A stretch of DNA of 21,347 nt from an uncultured Phascolarctobacterium sp. (GCA_949287345.1 CASEGD010000001.1:1-21347); one strand, 5' to 3'. Counted from the stretch's first letter, positions 6,226 through 16,278 are shown. The notes: a model not told the origin generated them from the sequence alone. Translations and numbers: made by a program.

Positions 6226-6918
6226 ATGTACAAAAACAAAACTTTTAAAGCATTATCCAAACAGGAAAACGCCCAATGCGACCACCCTCCCCATTGCAGC
6301 TCTGCCGCTGTTCAAAAGGCATCCGCCGCAGGCGCAAATGCTTTTGCCAAAATGCCAACGGATTATGTCGAGCAGGCAAAACTTACGCAGCAATTAGTTA
6401 CCGCCGCACAAAACGGTGATAAAGCTGCTTTGGAAAGGCTGTGCATTTTTTACGAGCCTTTATTTAAAAAGGAAATGCGCAGGGAAATTTTTTATAACTC
6501 TATCGGTTACGAAGAAGGTTTAAGTTTAGCGCGCCTTAAATTTATAGAGCTTGTTTTAAATTATAACGGCGCTGATTTTACGCATTTTGCGGGCTATGTC
6601 CGCTGCCGTATTCATTTCGCCTTATATGATGAAATGAAAAAAGCGTGGAAACGTGAGAATAACGAAACCGCTATCCCCGTTGGCGACGATACCGATACCA
6701 CAGCGCTTTCAGATAACATAATTGAGCGCGAAGAACTCGCCATATTATTAAAACTGGCTTTAAAGAAATTAACCGAAAAACAAAGAAACACCATTAAAGC
6801 CTTGTATTTTGAAGGTTACAGCGGTAAGGAAATTGCCGCCAAACAAAAAATAACGCCTGCTATGGTTAGTAAAAACCATAAACAGGCGTTAAAAATTTTA
6901 CGCGGTAATATTGCGTAA
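6226..6918 (+). CDS. Small sigma-70-family RNA polymerase sigma factor
   Basis: This 230-residue protein uses ATG 6226, with a textbook AAGGAGGT 5 nt upstream; the open frame reaching back to 6076 has no RBS. Residues 1-45 are Ala/Ser-rich with Cys and His (CDHPPHC), not typical of sigma factors. Residues ~50-145 match sigma region 2: QQLVTAAQNGDKAALERLCIF, then a long helix pair, then FAGYVRCRIHFALYDEMKKAWKRE. Residues ~178-228 match region 4 with its helix-turn-helix: LKKLTEKQRNTIKALYFEGYS, then KEIAAKQKITPAMVSKNHKQALK. There is no region 3, so it resembles the ECF/SigH-like small alternative sigmas rather than RpoD. No anti-sigma gene adjoins it. It is divergent from the heptosyltransferase-autotransporter operon, which makes that operon or its own promoter a plausible target; this is inference only. 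Confidence 0.8.
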   Translation: MYKNKTFKALSKQENAQCDHPPHCSSAAVQKASAAGANAFAKMPTDYVEQAKLTQQLVTAAQNGDKAALERLCIFYEPLFKKEMRREIFYNSIGYEEGLSLARLKFIELVLNYNGADFTHFAGYVRCRIHFALYDEMKKAWKRENNETAIPVGDDTDTTALSDNIIEREELAILLKLALKKLTEKQRNTIKALYFEGYSGKEIAAKQKITPAMVSKNHKQALKILRGNIA

Positions 6919-6935
6919 CTGATTTAATTAAGTTT

Positions 6936-6968
6936 AAAAGGAATCATTCCATGAGTGATTCCTTTTTT
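6936..6968. terminator. Terminator after the sigma-factor gene (also downstream of rubredoxin)
   Basis: The 11-bp perfect stem AAAAGGAATCA 6936-6946 / TGATTCCTTTT 6956-6966 has a 9-nt loop, with T continuing to 6968 on the plus strand. The minus-strand tail is only TTTT then AAAC, so it is a weaker stop for the converging rubredoxin transcript. Confidence 0.85.
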
Positions 6969-6971
6969 ATT

Positions 6972-7130
6972 TTACTGTTCGCTGAACTGGTCTTTGCCGA
7001 CGCCGCAGAGCGGGCAAACCCAGTCTTCCGGTACGTCTTCCCAGGCGGTGCCTGCTGCAACGCCGTTATCCGGGTCACCTACTTCGGGGTCATAAATGTA
7101 GCCGCAGATATTGCATACCCATTTTGCCAT
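6972..7130 (-). CDS. Rubredoxin
   Basis: This is a 52-residue protein read directly from the sequence. It begins [20 protein letters not shown] and ends [14 protein letters not shown]. The four iron ligands are Cys6, Cys9, Cys39 and Cys42 in two C-x2-C-G knuckles, and the aromatic core (Trp4, Tyr11, Tyr13, Trp30, Trp37) of classical rubredoxins is present. ATG 7130 is preferred because AGGAG lies 9 nt upstream; ATG 7139 would touch the RBS. It is a cytoplasmic one-electron carrier, in anaerobes typically feeding superoxide reductase, rubrerythrin or similar oxygen/peroxide reductases; none of these partners is adjacent. It is monocistronic, with its own promoter upstream. Confidence 0.95.
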   Translation of the reverse strand: MAKWVCNICGYIYDPEVGDPDNGVAAGTAWEDVPEDWVCPLCGVGKDQFSEQ

Positions 7131-7184
7131 AATTTCCATCTCCTTTATTTTAATTTTATTACAGCCGTTACTGCTTATGCGCTT

Positions 7185-7215
7185 ATTATAGCACAGTTTG
7201 TTCTAAAAGAAAATA
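7185..7215 (-). promoter_or_regulatory. Predicted rubredoxin promoter (extended -10)
   Basis: On the minus strand, TGC-TATAAT (7193-7185) is a consensus extended -10. The -35 at 17-bp spacing is poor (TTTTCT), which fits extended -10 promoters. The leader is ~50 nt. Confidence 0.6.
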
Positions 7216-7235
7216 ATTATTGAAAATGTTTCAAT
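7211..7235 (-). terminator. Weak terminator overlapping the uvrC stop
   Basis: The hairpin ATTGAAA 7219-7225 / TTTCAAT 7229-7235 has a 3-nt loop. On the minus strand it is followed by AATTATTTTCTTTT. It overlaps the uvrC stop codon and is AT-rich, so it would be inefficient. Read-through into rubredoxin is possible. Confidence 0.35.
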
Positions 7236-9057
7236 TTTTTAACACTTCGGCTTTTTCCGGCAAATCCATGCGGAAAAAGTCATATATTTTCTGCGCCGCA
7301 GGATAATTCATGCTTTCGGTATCGGCAAGTTCTTCCACGCCGGCGGCTTTAATGGCATCGATTGATTTGAATTTAAGCCACAGCGCCTGCCGCCGTTTCG
7401 GGCCGATGCCTTCGATATGGTCCAGCACGGAGCGCAAATTGCGTTTGCCGCGCAGTTTGCGGTGGTAGGTTATGGCAAAGCGGTGCGCTTCGTCGCGGAT
7501 GCGCTGAATTAAATGCAGCGATGCCGATTCCCTGTCGAGCAGAATGCTTTCGTGGCTGCCTTCGGTAAAAATTTCTTCTTCGCGCTTGGCAAGGCCGATA
7601 ACAGGCAAATCGTGCAGCCCCAGCCCGCGGATAACTTCCAGCGCACTGCTTAACTGACCTTTGCCGCCGTCGATAACGACCAAACTCGGCAAGTCCTCGT
7701 AATCCTTATAACGGCGGTACACAACCTCCTGCATGGATTTGAAGTCGTCCGGCTTGCCTTCGGCGCTGACGATTTTATATTTGCGGTAATCTTTTTTGCT
7801 GGGCTTGCCGTTACGGAAAACTACCATTGAGGCAACCGTTTCCGAGCCCTGCGTGTGCGAAATATCAAAACAATCCATGCGCTCCAGCGGGTCGGGCAGG
7901 TTCAGCGCTCGCTGCAATTCTTCCGCCGCTTCTTCGTCGGTTTTCAAGCTGATTTTGCCTTTGCGCAGGCGTTCTTCCAGAAGTTTACCGGCGTTTTCAT
8001 CCGCCAGCTGCAACAGTTCGCGTTTCGTTCCGCGCTGCGGGCGGATAAGCTCCACCCTGCGCCCGGCTTTTTCGCTGAGCCATTCGGTAAGCACGGCGGT
8101 TTCTGCTTCTTCCGGCAAATCCGGCAGTAAAATCTCGCGCGGCACAAAGGAAGCATCATTGTAATACTGTTTGACAAACGCGGTCAGCACCTCCTGCCTG
8201 CTGTCGCCGCCGTCAGGCAGAAAGAAGTTTTCGCGCCCTATCAGCTTGCCGCTGCGCACAAAAAATATTTGCAGGCAGATGCCGGTTGCGTCTTTGGCGT
8301 AGCCGACAACGTCCATATCGCCGCCCGCGGTAACGGCCTTTTGCGATTCGTCCAACCGTTTTACCGCCGCAAGCTGGTCGCGCAGGCGCGCCGCTTCTTC
8401 AAAGGCGTAGTTTTCCGCAGCAGTTTGCATACGCTGTTTTAAGTCTTTTTCCAGCTCGCTTGTGCGCCCGTCCAGCACCATGCACACGCTGCGTATCATC
8501 GCGCCGTATTCTTCCTTGCTGACAAGTCCCGCACAGGGCGCAAGGCAGCGTTTGATGTGGTACTGCAAACAGGGGCGTTCCTGATTCATTTTGCGGCAGG
8601 TACGCAGCGGAAACATGCTGCGCAGAAGTTTAACCGTAGCGTGCATGGCGCCCGCATCGGCGTAAGGCCCGTAATATTTGCTGCCGTCACGCACAAGGCG
8701 CCGCGTAACGTAAATACGGGGAAAGTCCTCCGCCATTGTTACCTTTAAATAAGGATAGGTTTTGTCGTCCTTCAACATGATGTTATAGCGCGGACGGTAT
8801 TTTTTGATGAGATTGCACTCTAAAATCAGCGCTTCAACTTCGCTGTCGGTAACGATGGTTTCAATTTCAGCAACTTTGCTGACCAGCGCCTTGACCTTGA
8901 CGGTGTGCGACGCCAGATTGCGGAAGTAGCTGCGCACGCGGTTTTTTAGCACCACGGCCTTGCCGACGTAGATGACTTTGCCGTTAGCGTCGTGCATCAG
9001 GTACACGCCCGGCTTATCGGGCAGCACCGCCAACGCTTTGGCTATGTTTTCGTTCAT
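7231..9057 (-). CDS. uvrC: UvrABC system protein C (excinuclease nuclease subunit)
   Basis: This 608-residue protein uses ATG 9057, which overlaps the uvrA stop as ATGA; a GTG at 9066 is an alternative adding MVP. UvrC makes both incisions around a lesion bound by UvrB. The GIY-YIG nuclease for the 3' cut spans residues ~15-95 (PGVYLMH, VIYVGKA). Four Cys at 154, 163, 171 and 175 correspond to the metal/Fe-S site reported in UvrC. The UVR domain that binds UvrB lies at ~200-235 ([15 protein letters not shown]). The RNase H-like nuclease for the 5' cut follows ([22 protein letters not shown]). Tandem helix-hairpin-helix motifs close the protein ([13 protein letters not shown]). Length and domain order are normal. 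It is the last gene of the exoA-uvrB-uvrA-uvrC operon. Confidence 0.97.
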   Translation of the reverse strand: MNENIAKALAVLPDKPGVYLMHDANGKVIYVGKAVVLKNRVRSYFRNLASHTVKVKALVSKVAEIETIVTDSEVEALILECNLIKKYRPRYNIMLKDDKTYPYLKVTMAEDFPRIYVTRRLVRDGSKYYGPYADAGAMHATVKLLRSMFPLRTCRKMNQERPCLQYHIKRCLAPCAGLVSKEEYGAMIRSVCMVLDGRTSELEKDLKQRMQTAAENYAFEEAARLRDQLAAVKRLDESQKAVTAGGDMDVVGYAKDATGICLQIFFVRSGKLIGRENFFLPDGGDSRQEVLTAFVKQYYNDASFVPREILLPDLPEEAETAVLTEWLSEKAGRRVELIRPQRGTKRELLQLADENAGKLLEERLRKGKISLKTDEEAAEELQRALNLPDPLERMDCFDISHTQGSETVASMVVFRNGKPSKKDYRKYKIVSAEGKPDDFKSMQEVVYRRYKDYEDLPSLVVIDGGKGQLSSALEVIRGLGLHDLPVIGLAKREEEIFTEGSHESILLDRESASLHLIQRIRDEAHRFAITYHRKLRGKRNLRSVLDHIEGIGPKRRQALWLKFKSIDAIKAAGVEELADTESMNYPAAQKIYDFFRMDLPEKAEVLKN

Positions 9058-11897
9058 TGGTACCACCCGTTATCCTTTGCCTGCTGCAAAACAAGCTTTA
9101 CATACCGGCCGGTGTAGGATTTTTTGACCTTTGCCAGTTCCTCCGGCGTGCCGCTGGCAACCAATGTGCCGCCCTTGTCGCCGCCTTCCGGACCGAGGTC
9201 GATTAAATAATCCGCCGTTTTGATAACGTCGAGGTTATGCTCGATAACAACGACGCTGTCGCCAGCTTCGACAAGGCGCTGTAAAACGTCCAGCAGTTTG
9301 TGCACATCGGCAATGTGCAGGCCGGTGGTAGGTTCGTCCAGCAGGTACAGCGTTTTACCGGTGCTGCGGCGGCTTAATTCCGTCGCCAGTTTAACGCGCT
9401 GCGCTTCGCCGCCGCTCAGGGTCGTCGCCGCCTGCCCCAGATGGATATAGCCAAGGCCGACGTCCTCCAGCACTTGCAGTTTGCGGGCAATGCGCGGCAG
9501 GTTCTTAAAGAACTCGCAGGCTTCCGTTACCGTCATATCCAGCACTTCGGCGATACTTTTGCCCTTGTAATGCACCTCCAGTGTGTCGCGGTTATAGCGC
9601 GCGCCGTGGCACACCTCGCAGGGCACATAAACGTCCGGCAAAAAGTTCATTTCTATTTTGTTCATGCCGTCGCCGCGGCAGGCTTCGCAGCGCCCGCCCT
9701 TTACGTTAAAACTGAAACGCCCGGGCTTGTAGCCGCGCATTTTGGCTTCGTTGGTCTGGCTGAACAGCTCGCGGATAAAATCAAACACGCCGGTGTAAGT
9801 TGCCGGGTTACTGCGCGGTGTTCTGCCTATCGGCGACTGGTCGATGTTGATAATCTTATCGATATTTTCCAGCCCTTTAATTTCCTTGTGTTCCGCCGGG
9901 CGCAGGCGCGCGCCGTGCAGTTTGGCAGCAAGGGCGTTGTACAAAATATCGTTAATCAGCGTGGATTTACCGCTGCCCGAAACGCCGGTAACGACGGTAA
10001 ACACGCCCAAAGGAATTTTTACATCTATATTTTTCAGGTTGTTGGCTTTCGCGCCGATAATTTCAATGTAGCGCCCGTCGCACTCGCGGCGTTTTTTCGG
10101 CACTGGTATAAATTTGCGGCCGCTTAAATACTGGCCGGTGACGGAATTTTCAACGTGCTTGATTTCTTCCGCCGTGCCCTGCGCCACTACGTTGCCGCCG
10201 TGTTCGCCCGCCCCGGGGCCGATGTCGATAATCTGGTCGGCAGCGTACATTGTTTCTTCGTCGTGTTCAACAACCAGCAGCGTGTTGCCCAAATCGCGCA
10301 GGTGCTGCAAGGTTGCCAAAAGCTTGCTGTTATCGCGCTGGTGCAGGCCGATGGAAGGCTCGTCCAGAATGTACAGCACGCCGACAAGGCCGCTGCCAAT
10401 CTGCGTGGCAAGGCGTATGCGCTGTGCTTCGCCGCCGCTTAAAGTACCGGCAGCGCGGTCCAGCGTTAAATAATCAAGGCCGACGTCGTTTAAAAAGCGC
10501 AGGCGCGCCAGAATCTCCTTTAAAATCTGGCGGGCAATAAACTGCTGGCGCTCGGTAAGGTTCAGCGTTTCAAAAAAGTTAATCGCGTCGCGCACGGTCA
10601 GCGCCGTAACTTCGCAAATATTTTTGCCGCCGACAAGAATTGCCAGCACTTCCGGTTTTAAGCGCGCGCCGTGGCACACCGGGCAGGGGGTGCTGGTCAT
10701 AAAGCTTTCTATATCAAGGCGCATGCGTTCGCTGAACGCTTCGCGGTGGCGGCGTTTTAACAGCGGGATAATGCCTTCAAACGGCGTGTTGTGCTTTTTA
10801 ACTTCGCCCTGTAAATTTTCGTACCAGAAGGTAAATTTCTGCTCGCCGCTGCCGTGCCACAAAATTTCCTGTATATCTTTCGGCAGGTCGTCCCAAACAG
10901 TATCCAGCGAATAGCCGTAATGAGTCAGCACCGCCGTCAGCTGCTTCATGTGGTAAGCTTCCTGATTTGTGGACAGCGCCGCAATAACGCCTTCGGCAAA
11001 AGTTTTGCTGCCATCGGGGATAATCAGCGATTTGTCCAGTTCCATGTTCATGCCAAGGCCGGTGCAGGCAGGGCACGCGCCCATGGGATTGTTAAACGAA
11101 AACAGGCGCGGTTCAATCTCCGGCAGGCTGATGCCGCATTCGCTGCATGCAAAGTTTTCGCTGAACAGTTCGGTTTCGCCGCCAATGACGTTAATTTCAA
11201 CCAGCCCTTCGGCAAGTTTCAGCGCCGTTTCCACGGAATCCGTCAGGCGCTGGGTAATGCCTTCGCGCACCGCCAGGCGGTCGATAACGACGGACAGGCT
11301 GTGCTTTTTATTTTTTTCCAGCTTGATTTCTTCATCCAGCGTGCGCACTTCGCCATCGACAAACATGCGCACGTAGCCTGCTTTACGCATCTGGTCCATA
11401 ACCTTCTGGTGTTCACCCTTGCGCCCGCGCACCAGCGGTGCCATAACCATAAACTTGGTGCCAGCAGGCATTACCAAAACTCGGTCTACAATCTGCTGTA
11501 CGGTCTGGCGTTCAATCAGCCGTCCGCATTTGGGGCAGTGCGGTTCGCCGATACGCGCGAACAAAAGCCTTAAATAGTCGTAAATTTCCGTTACCGTACC
11601 GACGGTAGAACGCGGGTTGCGGCTGGTGGTTTTCTGGTCGATGGAAATCGCAGGGCTTAAACCTTCAATATAATCCACGTCCGGCTTGTCCATCTGCCCC
11701 AAAAACTGGCGCGCATAGGCGGATAGCGATTCCACATAACGGCGCTGCCCTTCGGCGTAAATGGTATCAAACGCCAGCGACGATTTGCCGCTGCCGCTTA
11801 AGCCCGTAATTACCACCAGCTTGTCGCGCGGTATCTCTACGGTAATGTTTTTTAAGTTGTGCTGTCTTGCTCCTTTAACAATAATCTGGTCTTTCAT
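9054..11897 (-). CDS. uvrA: UvrABC system protein A (damage-sensing ATPase)
   Basis: This 947-residue protein uses ATG 11897, with GAGG 5 nt upstream inside the uvrB 3' end. UvrA dimers recognise distorted DNA and load UvrB. It has two ABC ATPase modules: Walker [10 protein letters not shown] (32-40) and later GVSGSGKST, with signatures [12 protein letters not shown] and [12 protein letters not shown]. Zinc-binding CxxC pairs occur at 121/124 (CPKCG), CSECG...[15 protein letters not shown] and CEACRGDG...CEVCHGA, as in Bacillus and E. coli UvrA. Length is typical (~940). The stop overlaps uvrC by ATGA and the start lies 8 nt beyond the uvrB stop, so the three genes are co-transcribed and probably translationally coupled. 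Confidence 0.98.
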   Translation of the reverse strand: MKDQIIVKGARQHNLKNITVEIPRDKLVVITGLSGSGKSSLAFDTIYAEGQRRYVESLSAYARQFLGQMDKPDVDYIEGLSPAISIDQKTTSRNPRSTVGTVTEIYDYLRLLFARIGEPHCPKCGRLIERQTVQQIVDRVLVMPAGTKFMVMAPLVRGRKGEHQKVMDQMRKAGYVRMFVDGEVRTLDEEIKLEKNKKHSLSVVIDRLAVREGITQRLTDSVETALKLAEGLVEINVIGGETELFSENFACSECGISLPEIEPRLFSFNNPMGACPACTGLGMNMELDKSLIIPDGSKTFAEGVIAALSTNQEAYHMKQLTAVLTHYGYSLDTVWDDLPKDIQEILWHGSGEQKFTFWYENLQGEVKKHNTPFEGIIPLLKRRHREAFSERMRLDIESFMTSTPCPVCHGARLKPEVLAILVGGKNICEVTALTVRDAINFFETLNLTERQQFIARQILKEILARLRFLNDVGLDYLTLDRAAGTLSGGEAQRIRLATQIGSGLVGVLYILDEPSIGLHQRDNSKLLATLQHLRDLGNTLLVVEHDEETMYAADQIIDIGPGAGEHGGNVVAQGTAEEIKHVENSVTGQYLSGRKFIPVPKKRRECDGRYIEIIGAKANNLKNIDVKIPLGVFTVVTGVSGSGKSTLINDILYNALAAKLHGARLRPAEHKEIKGLENIDKIINIDQSPIGRTPRSNPATYTGVFDFIRELFSQTNEAKMRGYKPGRFSFNVKGGRCEACRGDGMNKIEMNFLPDVYVPCEVCHGARYNRDTLEVHYKGKSIAEVLDMTVTEACEFFKNLPRIARKLQVLEDVGLGYIHLGQAATTLSGGEAQRVKLATELSRRSTGKTLYLLDEPTTGLHIADVHKLLDVLQRLVEAGDSVVVIEHNLDVIKTADYLIDLGPEGGDKGGTLVASGTPEELAKVKKSYTGRYVKLVLQQAKDNGWYQ

Positions 11898-11905
11898 GTC
11901 GTCCT

Positions 11906-13915
11906 CTATTTTTTGCGTTTTTTCGGCACTAATTTTTCGCCCAGCAGCCCTTTGGTAACAATCAGCCTGTCGCGCAGCTCGGCGGCGCGTTCAAAGTCAA
12001 GCTCTTTGGCGGCGGCAGCCATTTCTTTTTCCAGCGTGCGCGCCAGTTTTTCAATTTCCTTAACGCTGCGTTTTTTCAGTGCCTTTTCGCTGTAATCGTT
12101 AATTTCCGTTTCTTCGGCAACCTTGGTCAGCTTAATCAGCTGGCGCTGCTCCTTGTAAACTGTTTTCGGCGTAATGCCGTGTTCTTTATTGTAAGCCGCC
12201 TGTTTTTCGCGGCGGCGTTCGGTTTCGTCAATCGCGCGCTGCATGGAATCGGTAATGCGGTCGGCGTACATAATTACGCGCCCGTGTTCATTGCGGGCCG
12301 CGCGCCCGATGGTCTGAATCATCGAGGTATCGCTGCGCAGGAAGCCTTCCTTATCGGCGTCCAGAATCGCAATCAGCGAAACCTCCGGCAAATCCAGCCC
12401 TTCGCGCAGAAGGTTAATACCAACCAGCACATCAAACTTGCCGCTGCGCAGGTCGTCAATAATCGCGCCGCGCTCAATCGTGGCAATTTCAGAATGCAGA
12501 TAACGCACGCGCACACCGGCGGTTTTCAGGTAGTCCGTCAAATCCTCCGCCATACGCTTGGTCAGCGTTGTTACCAAAGTGCGCTCACCGGCGGCGGTTA
12601 CTTTGTTAATCTCCGTCAGCAAATCGTCAATCTGCCCCTTAATCGGGCGTATTTCAACTTTCGGGTCAAGTAAGCCCGTCGGGCGGATAATCTGCTCCAC
12701 AACTTTATCGGCGTGCTCCAGCTCGTATTTGGCGGGCGTTGCCGATACATAAATTGCCTGCTTAATCTGCGACTGAAACTCGTCAAAAGTCAGCGGGCGG
12801 TTGTCAAAAGCCGACGGCAGGCGGAAGCCATGTTCCACCAGCATCTCCTTGCGCGAGCGGTCGCCGGCGTACATAGCGCGTATCTGCGGCAATGTAACGT
12901 GCGATTCGTCCACCACCAGCAAAAAGTCCTTGGGGAAGTAGTTTACCAGCGTAAACGGTGCTTCGCCCGCCTTGCGTCCCGCCAGATGACGCGAATAGTT
13001 TTCGATGCCGGAGCAGTAACCCATTTCGTTCATCATTTCAAGGTCGTAATTGGTGCGCTGCTCCAAACGCTGCGCCTCCAGCAGCTTGTTATGCGCTTCA
13101 AGGTATTCCAGGCGCTCTTTAAGCTCAACCTTTATGTCTTCCATCGCGCGTTCCAGATTCTCGCGCGATGTTACATAGTGCGACGCCGGAAAAATTGCAA
13201 CGTGTGTACGCTGCGCTAAAATCTCGCCCGTCAGCACGTCAATTTCCAGAATACGCTCCACTTCGTCGTCAAACATTTCAATGCGCACGGCTTTTTCGTT
13301 GTAACCGGCGGGGATAACCTCAATGACATCACCGCGCACGCGGAAGGTGCCGCGCTGAAAAGCAACATCGTTGCGGTCGTACTGAATTTCCACCAGCTTG
13401 CGCAAAATAGCCTGCCGGTCAATAATCTGCCCCGTCCTCAGCGAAAGCACCATGTCGTAGTATTCCTGCGGCGCGCCCAAACCGTAAATGCACGACACGC
13501 TGGCAACGATAATAACGTCGCGGCGTTCAAACAGCGCCGACGTCGCCGAGTGGCGCAGCTTATCAATCTCGTCGTTGATGGAAGCGTCCTTTTCAATGTA
13601 GGTATCGCTCTGCGGAATGTACGCCTCCGGCTGATAGTAATCATAATAGGAAACAAAATATTCCACCGCGTTATCCGGAAAGAACGCTTTCAGCTCGCTG
13701 GCAAGCTGCGCCGCCAGCGTTTTGTTATGCGCTATTACCAAAGTCGGCTTGCGCACACGGTTGATAACCTGCGCAATGGTATAGGTTTTGCCCGTGCCCG
13801 TCGCACCCAACAGCACCTGCGTGTGCAGCCCCTGCTCCACGCCCTCCGCCAAGGCCTCAATCGCCTGCGGCTGGTCACCTGCCGGTTCAAACGGCGCTTT
13901 AATTTTAAAATCCAT
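11906..13915 (-). CDS. uvrB: UvrABC system protein B (helicase-like damage verifier)
   Basis: This 669-residue protein starts at ATG 13915, with GAGG ~9 nt upstream. UvrB receives DNA from UvrA, verifies the lesion with its beta-hairpin and recruits UvrC. Visible motifs are Walker A GATGTGKT (37-44), the beta-hairpin region [12 protein letters not shown] (~90-101), motif [10 protein letters not shown] (middle), motif VI-like QTIGRAARN, and a C-terminal UVR motif ([19 protein letters not shown]) matching the one in UvrC. The length equals the family norm. It sits 18 nt downstream of exoA and 8 nt upstream of uvrA in one operon. No LexA-type operator of the GAAC-N4-GTTC form was found upstream. 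Confidence 0.98.
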   Translation of the reverse strand: MDFKIKAPFEPAGDQPQAIEALAEGVEQGLHTQVLLGATGTGKTYTIAQVINRVRKPTLVIAHNKTLAAQLASELKAFFPDNAVEYFVSYYDYYQPEAYIPQSDTYIEKDASINDEIDKLRHSATSALFERRDVIIVASVSCIYGLGAPQEYYDMVLSLRTGQIIDRQAILRKLVEIQYDRNDVAFQRGTFRVRGDVIEVIPAGYNEKAVRIEMFDDEVERILEIDVLTGEILAQRTHVAIFPASHYVTSRENLERAMEDIKVELKERLEYLEAHNKLLEAQRLEQRTNYDLEMMNEMGYCSGIENYSRHLAGRKAGEAPFTLVNYFPKDFLLVVDESHVTLPQIRAMYAGDRSRKEMLVEHGFRLPSAFDNRPLTFDEFQSQIKQAIYVSATPAKYELEHADKVVEQIIRPTGLLDPKVEIRPIKGQIDDLLTEINKVTAAGERTLVTTLTKRMAEDLTDYLKTAGVRVRYLHSEIATIERGAIIDDLRSGKFDVLVGINLLREGLDLPEVSLIAILDADKEGFLRSDTSMIQTIGRAARNEHGRVIMYADRITDSMQRAIDETERRREKQAAYNKEHGITPKTVYKEQRQLIKLTKVAEETEINDYSEKALKKRSVKEIEKLARTLEKEMAAAAKELDFERAAELRDRLIVTKGLLGEKLVPKKRKK

Positions 13916-13933
13916 AGCTAACGCCTCACAGCA

Positions 13934-14695
13934 TTATTTTAAAATCAAACCTACGGGGCAGTGGTCGCTGCCCATAATTTCGGGGTAAATCAGCGCATCG
14001 GCAATTTCGTCCTGCAATTTCTGAGATACGAGGAAGTAGTCGATACGCCAACCCACGTTCTTCTCACGCGCTTTAAACATATAGCTCCACCATGTGTAAG
14101 CGCCTTCCTTATCCGGATACAGATGGCGGTAGGAATCCACAAAGCCGCTTTGCAGCAGTTCTTCCATTTTGGCTCGCTCCTCATTGGTAAAGCCGGCATT
14201 ACCGACGTTGTTTTTAGCGTTTTTAATGTCGATAAAATTGCGTGCCACATTCATATCGCCGCAAATCAGCACCGGCTTTTTGGCGTTCAGTTCGCCCACA
14301 TAATTACGGAAGGCATCCTCCCACGTTACGCGGTACGGCAAACGCGCCAAATCGCGCTGGGCGTTGGGCACATAAACATTTACCAGGTAAAATTTATCGT
14401 ATTCGGCGCAGATAATGCGGCCTTCCTTATCGTGTTCCTCAATGCCCATGTCATAGCTTACGCTGATGGGTTCTACCTTGCTGAAAATCGCCGTGCCGGA
14501 ATAGCCTTTTTTCTCGGCGCTGTTCCAGTATTCAAAATAACCGGGGAACTCAAAATTTGCCTGCTCGCGCTGCATTTTGGTTTCCTGCACGCAGAAAACA
14601 TCGGCATCCACGCTGTCCATAAAATCTTTAAAACCTTTATTCATACAAGCCCTCAGGCCGTTAACATTCCACGAAACTAATTTCATCTGTGCCAT
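13934..14695 (-). CDS. Exodeoxyribonuclease III / AP endonuclease (ExoA/XthA family)
   Basis: The protein has ~253 residues. Possible starts are ATG 14695 (MAQMKLVSW..., AGGA 4 nt upstream), GTG 14698 or ATG 14686 (MKLVSWNVNG, the family's usual start). It cuts 5' of abasic sites and removes 3' blocks in base excision repair. Motifs of the Mg-dependent exonuclease-endonuclease-phosphatase fold are present in order: WNVNGLR, the metal ligand Glu in CVQETKM, the Tyr/Asn region VNVYVPNA, GDMNVA (catalytic Asp-Asn), TWWSYM, WRIDYF and the terminal GSDHCPV with the catalytic His. It heads the repair operon; its stop is 18 nt before uvrB. It is of the Bacillus ExoA type rather than a nuclease of another EEP class. 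Confidence 0.93.
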   Translation of the reverse strand: MAQMKLVSWNVNGLRACMNKGFKDFMDSVDADVFCVQETKMQREQANFEFPGYFEYWNSAEKKGYSGTAIFSKVEPISVSYDMGIEEHDKEGRIICAEYDKFYLVNVYVPNAQRDLARLPYRVTWEDAFRNYVGELNAKKPVLICGDMNVARNFIDIKNAKNNVGNAGFTNEERAKMEELLQSGFVDSYRHLYPDKEGAYTWWSYMFKAREKNVGWRIDYFLVSQKLQDEIADALIYPEIMGSDHCPVGLILK

Positions 14696-14736
14696 CACTT
14701 CCTGTTCTATTTTTGTAAGAATTATCTAATAGTATA

Positions 14737-14765
14737 ATTATATCATTTTTGCCGCCGCTTTTAAA
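14737..14765 (-). promoter_or_regulatory. Predicted promoter of the exoA-uvrB-uvrA-uvrC operon
   Basis: On the minus strand, TTTAAA (14765-14760), a 17-bp spacer and a consensus TATAAT (14742-14737) are followed by a ~35-nt leader. The -35 is weak. Confidence 0.55.
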
Positions 14766-14804
14766 GCGATAACGGCAAACCGCTGTTGACAAATTTGTAA
14801 ACAA

Positions 14805-15365
14805 TTATTCAACCAGCACCATGCCGTAAATTTCCAGCTTTGTAATCGGGCCGGTTACCACGTCCATGCCAAAGCCGTTGTCGCGCGCCAGCGCAAAAAC
14901 GTCGATACCGCAGGCTTCCAGCGACGGGCGTGCCTTGGTGGGGTTTACGCAGTGCTGCAAATTGCATTTTTCGCACAGGCGGCAGCGCCCTGCTTTAAGC
15001 GCAAAGGCTTTGTAATGGTTCAGCAAAAAGGCTTCTCGTTCCAGCTCCAGTAAAATGCGCAGCAGCTCGTTGCTTAAAGTTAAATCTGCTTTTTCAAAAT
15101 CAGCAGGGCCGGTCGGGTCAAGCTGCATGGTATACTGCACAATAATGCCCTTTTTATATTCGCGCAAAAAGCGCTGCGTTGCTTCGTAATCCGGCGTATA
15201 TGGCGGGCAACACAGGGTTTTGCCGTAATTTGGGCAGCCAAACTGGCATTTCCAGCGCGTCCACGCCCCTGTTTTTACCGTTGCCACATCAACAACCTTC
15301 GCTGCGCTCGCACCGCTTGCCAGCGCTTTATCTATCAATTTCTGCAAATCCATTTCCAAATCCAT
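14805..15365 (-). CDS. DUF2284 family predicted metal-binding protein
   Basis: This 186-residue protein starts at ATG 15365, with GGAGGG about 6 nt upstream. It is a cysteine-rich soluble protein. One cluster is C40, C44, C52, C53 (WKCQFGCPNYGKTLCCPPYT), the DUF2284 hallmark. A second at C128, C131, C134, C139 (GRCRLCEKCNLQHC, C-x2-C-x2-C-x4-C) looks like a half-ferredoxin [4Fe-4S] or zinc site. The family is found in anaerobes and its biochemical role is unknown. It starts 13 nt after the LysR-type regulator stop, so the two are co-transcribed. That pairing suggests it belongs to the function governed by the regulator, but no reaction can be assigned. Confidence 0.85.
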   Translation of the reverse strand: MDLEMDLQKLIDKALASGASAAKVVDVATVKTGAWTRWKCQFGCPNYGKTLCCPPYTPDYEATQRFLREYKKGIIVQYTMQLDPTGPADFEKADLTLSNELLRILLELEREAFLLNHYKAFALKAGRCRLCEKCNLQHCVNPTKARPSLEACGIDVFALARDNGFGMDVVTGPITKLEIYGMVLVE

Positions 15366-15378
15366 AACAATCCCTCCG

Positions 15379-16278
15379 TCAGATATCTTCTATCAAATTC
15401 TCCAGCCCCTGCTGGCCAAGCTGCCTGCAAAAAGCGGTAAAGTCCGTAAATTCGCCCGTCAGCAGTTTATCCTTGTGGTAAATCAGCGCAAAGCGGCGCG
15501 TAAACACATTGCCGCTTACGTTTATGCACGCCAGCGTATGCTCAGCCAGCTCGCGCTTTACAAGGTAACGCGAAATTACCGCAATGCCCATTTTGTGCCG
15601 CACCGCCTGCTTGACTGACGCCGTGCTGTTGCAGACGCAGTCAATTTTCAGCGTAAAGCCGTGCTTGTCAAAAATATTTTTTAACAGCGTTTCGGTCGCG
15701 CTGCCGGTTTCGCGCCCAACAAAAACCTCCTGCTGCAAGGTGGCAAGCTGCACCGTCTGCCCTGCCAGCGGGTGCGCCGGATGGCAGATAACCGCAATAT
15801 CGTCCTCAAAAAACGGCAGGTAATTAAAATCATCCTGCCGCCGCGTTTCGGGAATTATCGCCAAATCAAGGCGGCCGTTTAAAATTTTTTCTGTCAGCGT
15901 CTGCGTGTTGCTTATTTCCGCGCTGACATGTACTTTGGGGTACTGCTTTTTAAACCCGGCAATCAACGGGTACAAAAGGCTTGCGCCGACCGTGTTGCAC
16001 GAGCCTATATTCAAAGTCTGCGGCGCATCCAGCATGGCAGCGTTCAGCTTGTCGATGCTTTTTAAAACCTGCGTCGCTAAATAAAGCAGCTTTTCCCCGG
16101 CAGGCGTTAAATACAGCGTATGGTTCAGGCGTTCAAACAGCAGCACATCGTACTCCTGCTCCAGCGCTTTTACCGCCTGGCTGACACTGGACTGCGAAAT
16201 CATCAGTGCGCGCGCCGCCTTGCTCATGCTCATGTGGCGGCAAACTTCCGTAAAAATTTCCAGATAGCGGACTGTCAT
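15379..16278 (-). CDS. LysR-family transcriptional regulator
   Basis: This 299-residue protein starts at ATG 16278, with GAGGT 6 nt upstream. The N-terminal winged helix-turn-helix occupies residues ~1-60 (MSKAARALMISQSSVSQAVKALEQEY, then LTPAGEKLL) and is followed by the linker helix. The two-lobed periplasmic-binding-like effector domain runs from ~88 to the end (LNIGSCNTVGASLLYPLI; LAIIPE; FVGRETGSATETLLKN). Length and order are canonical. It is transcribed divergently from the DUF401 membrane protein with a 110-bp gap, the usual layout for a LysR regulator and its target, so it probably controls that transporter and itself. The effector is unknown. Confidence 0.93.
   Translation of the reverse strand: MTVRYLEIFTEVCRHMSMSKAARALMISQSSVSQAVKALEQEYDVLLFERLNHTLYLTPAGEKLLYLATQVLKSIDKLNAAMLDAPQTLNIGSCNTVGASLLYPLIAGFKKQYPKVHVSAEISNTQTLTEKILNGRLDLAIIPETRRQDDFNYLPFFEDDIAVICHPAHPLAGQTVQLATLQQEVFVGRETGSATETLLKNIFDKHGFTLKIDCVCNSTASVKQAVRHKMGIAVISRYLVKRELAEHTLACINVSGNVFTRRFALIYHKDKLLTGEFTDFTAFCRQLGQQGLENLIEDI

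Noticed and set aside
9064..9066. GTG start for uvrC
   Set aside because: Possible, but ATG 9057 gives the ATGA coupling with uvrA and the usual UvrC N-terminus.
9441..10127. Long plus-strand open frames opposite uvrA (and others opposite uvrB and exoA)
   Set aside because: Antisense shadows of strongly conserved genes, with no ribosome binding sites and no recognisable domains.
14751..14778. Hairpin TGCCG...CGGCA with an inner GCTTT/AAAGC as a terminator of the DUF2284 gene
   Set aside because: The stem is interrupted and is not followed by a T run on either strand. It overlaps the predicted -35 of the repair operon.
14699..14804. LexA/SOS box before the repair operon
   Set aside because: No GAAC-N4-GTTC-like palindrome in either orientation.
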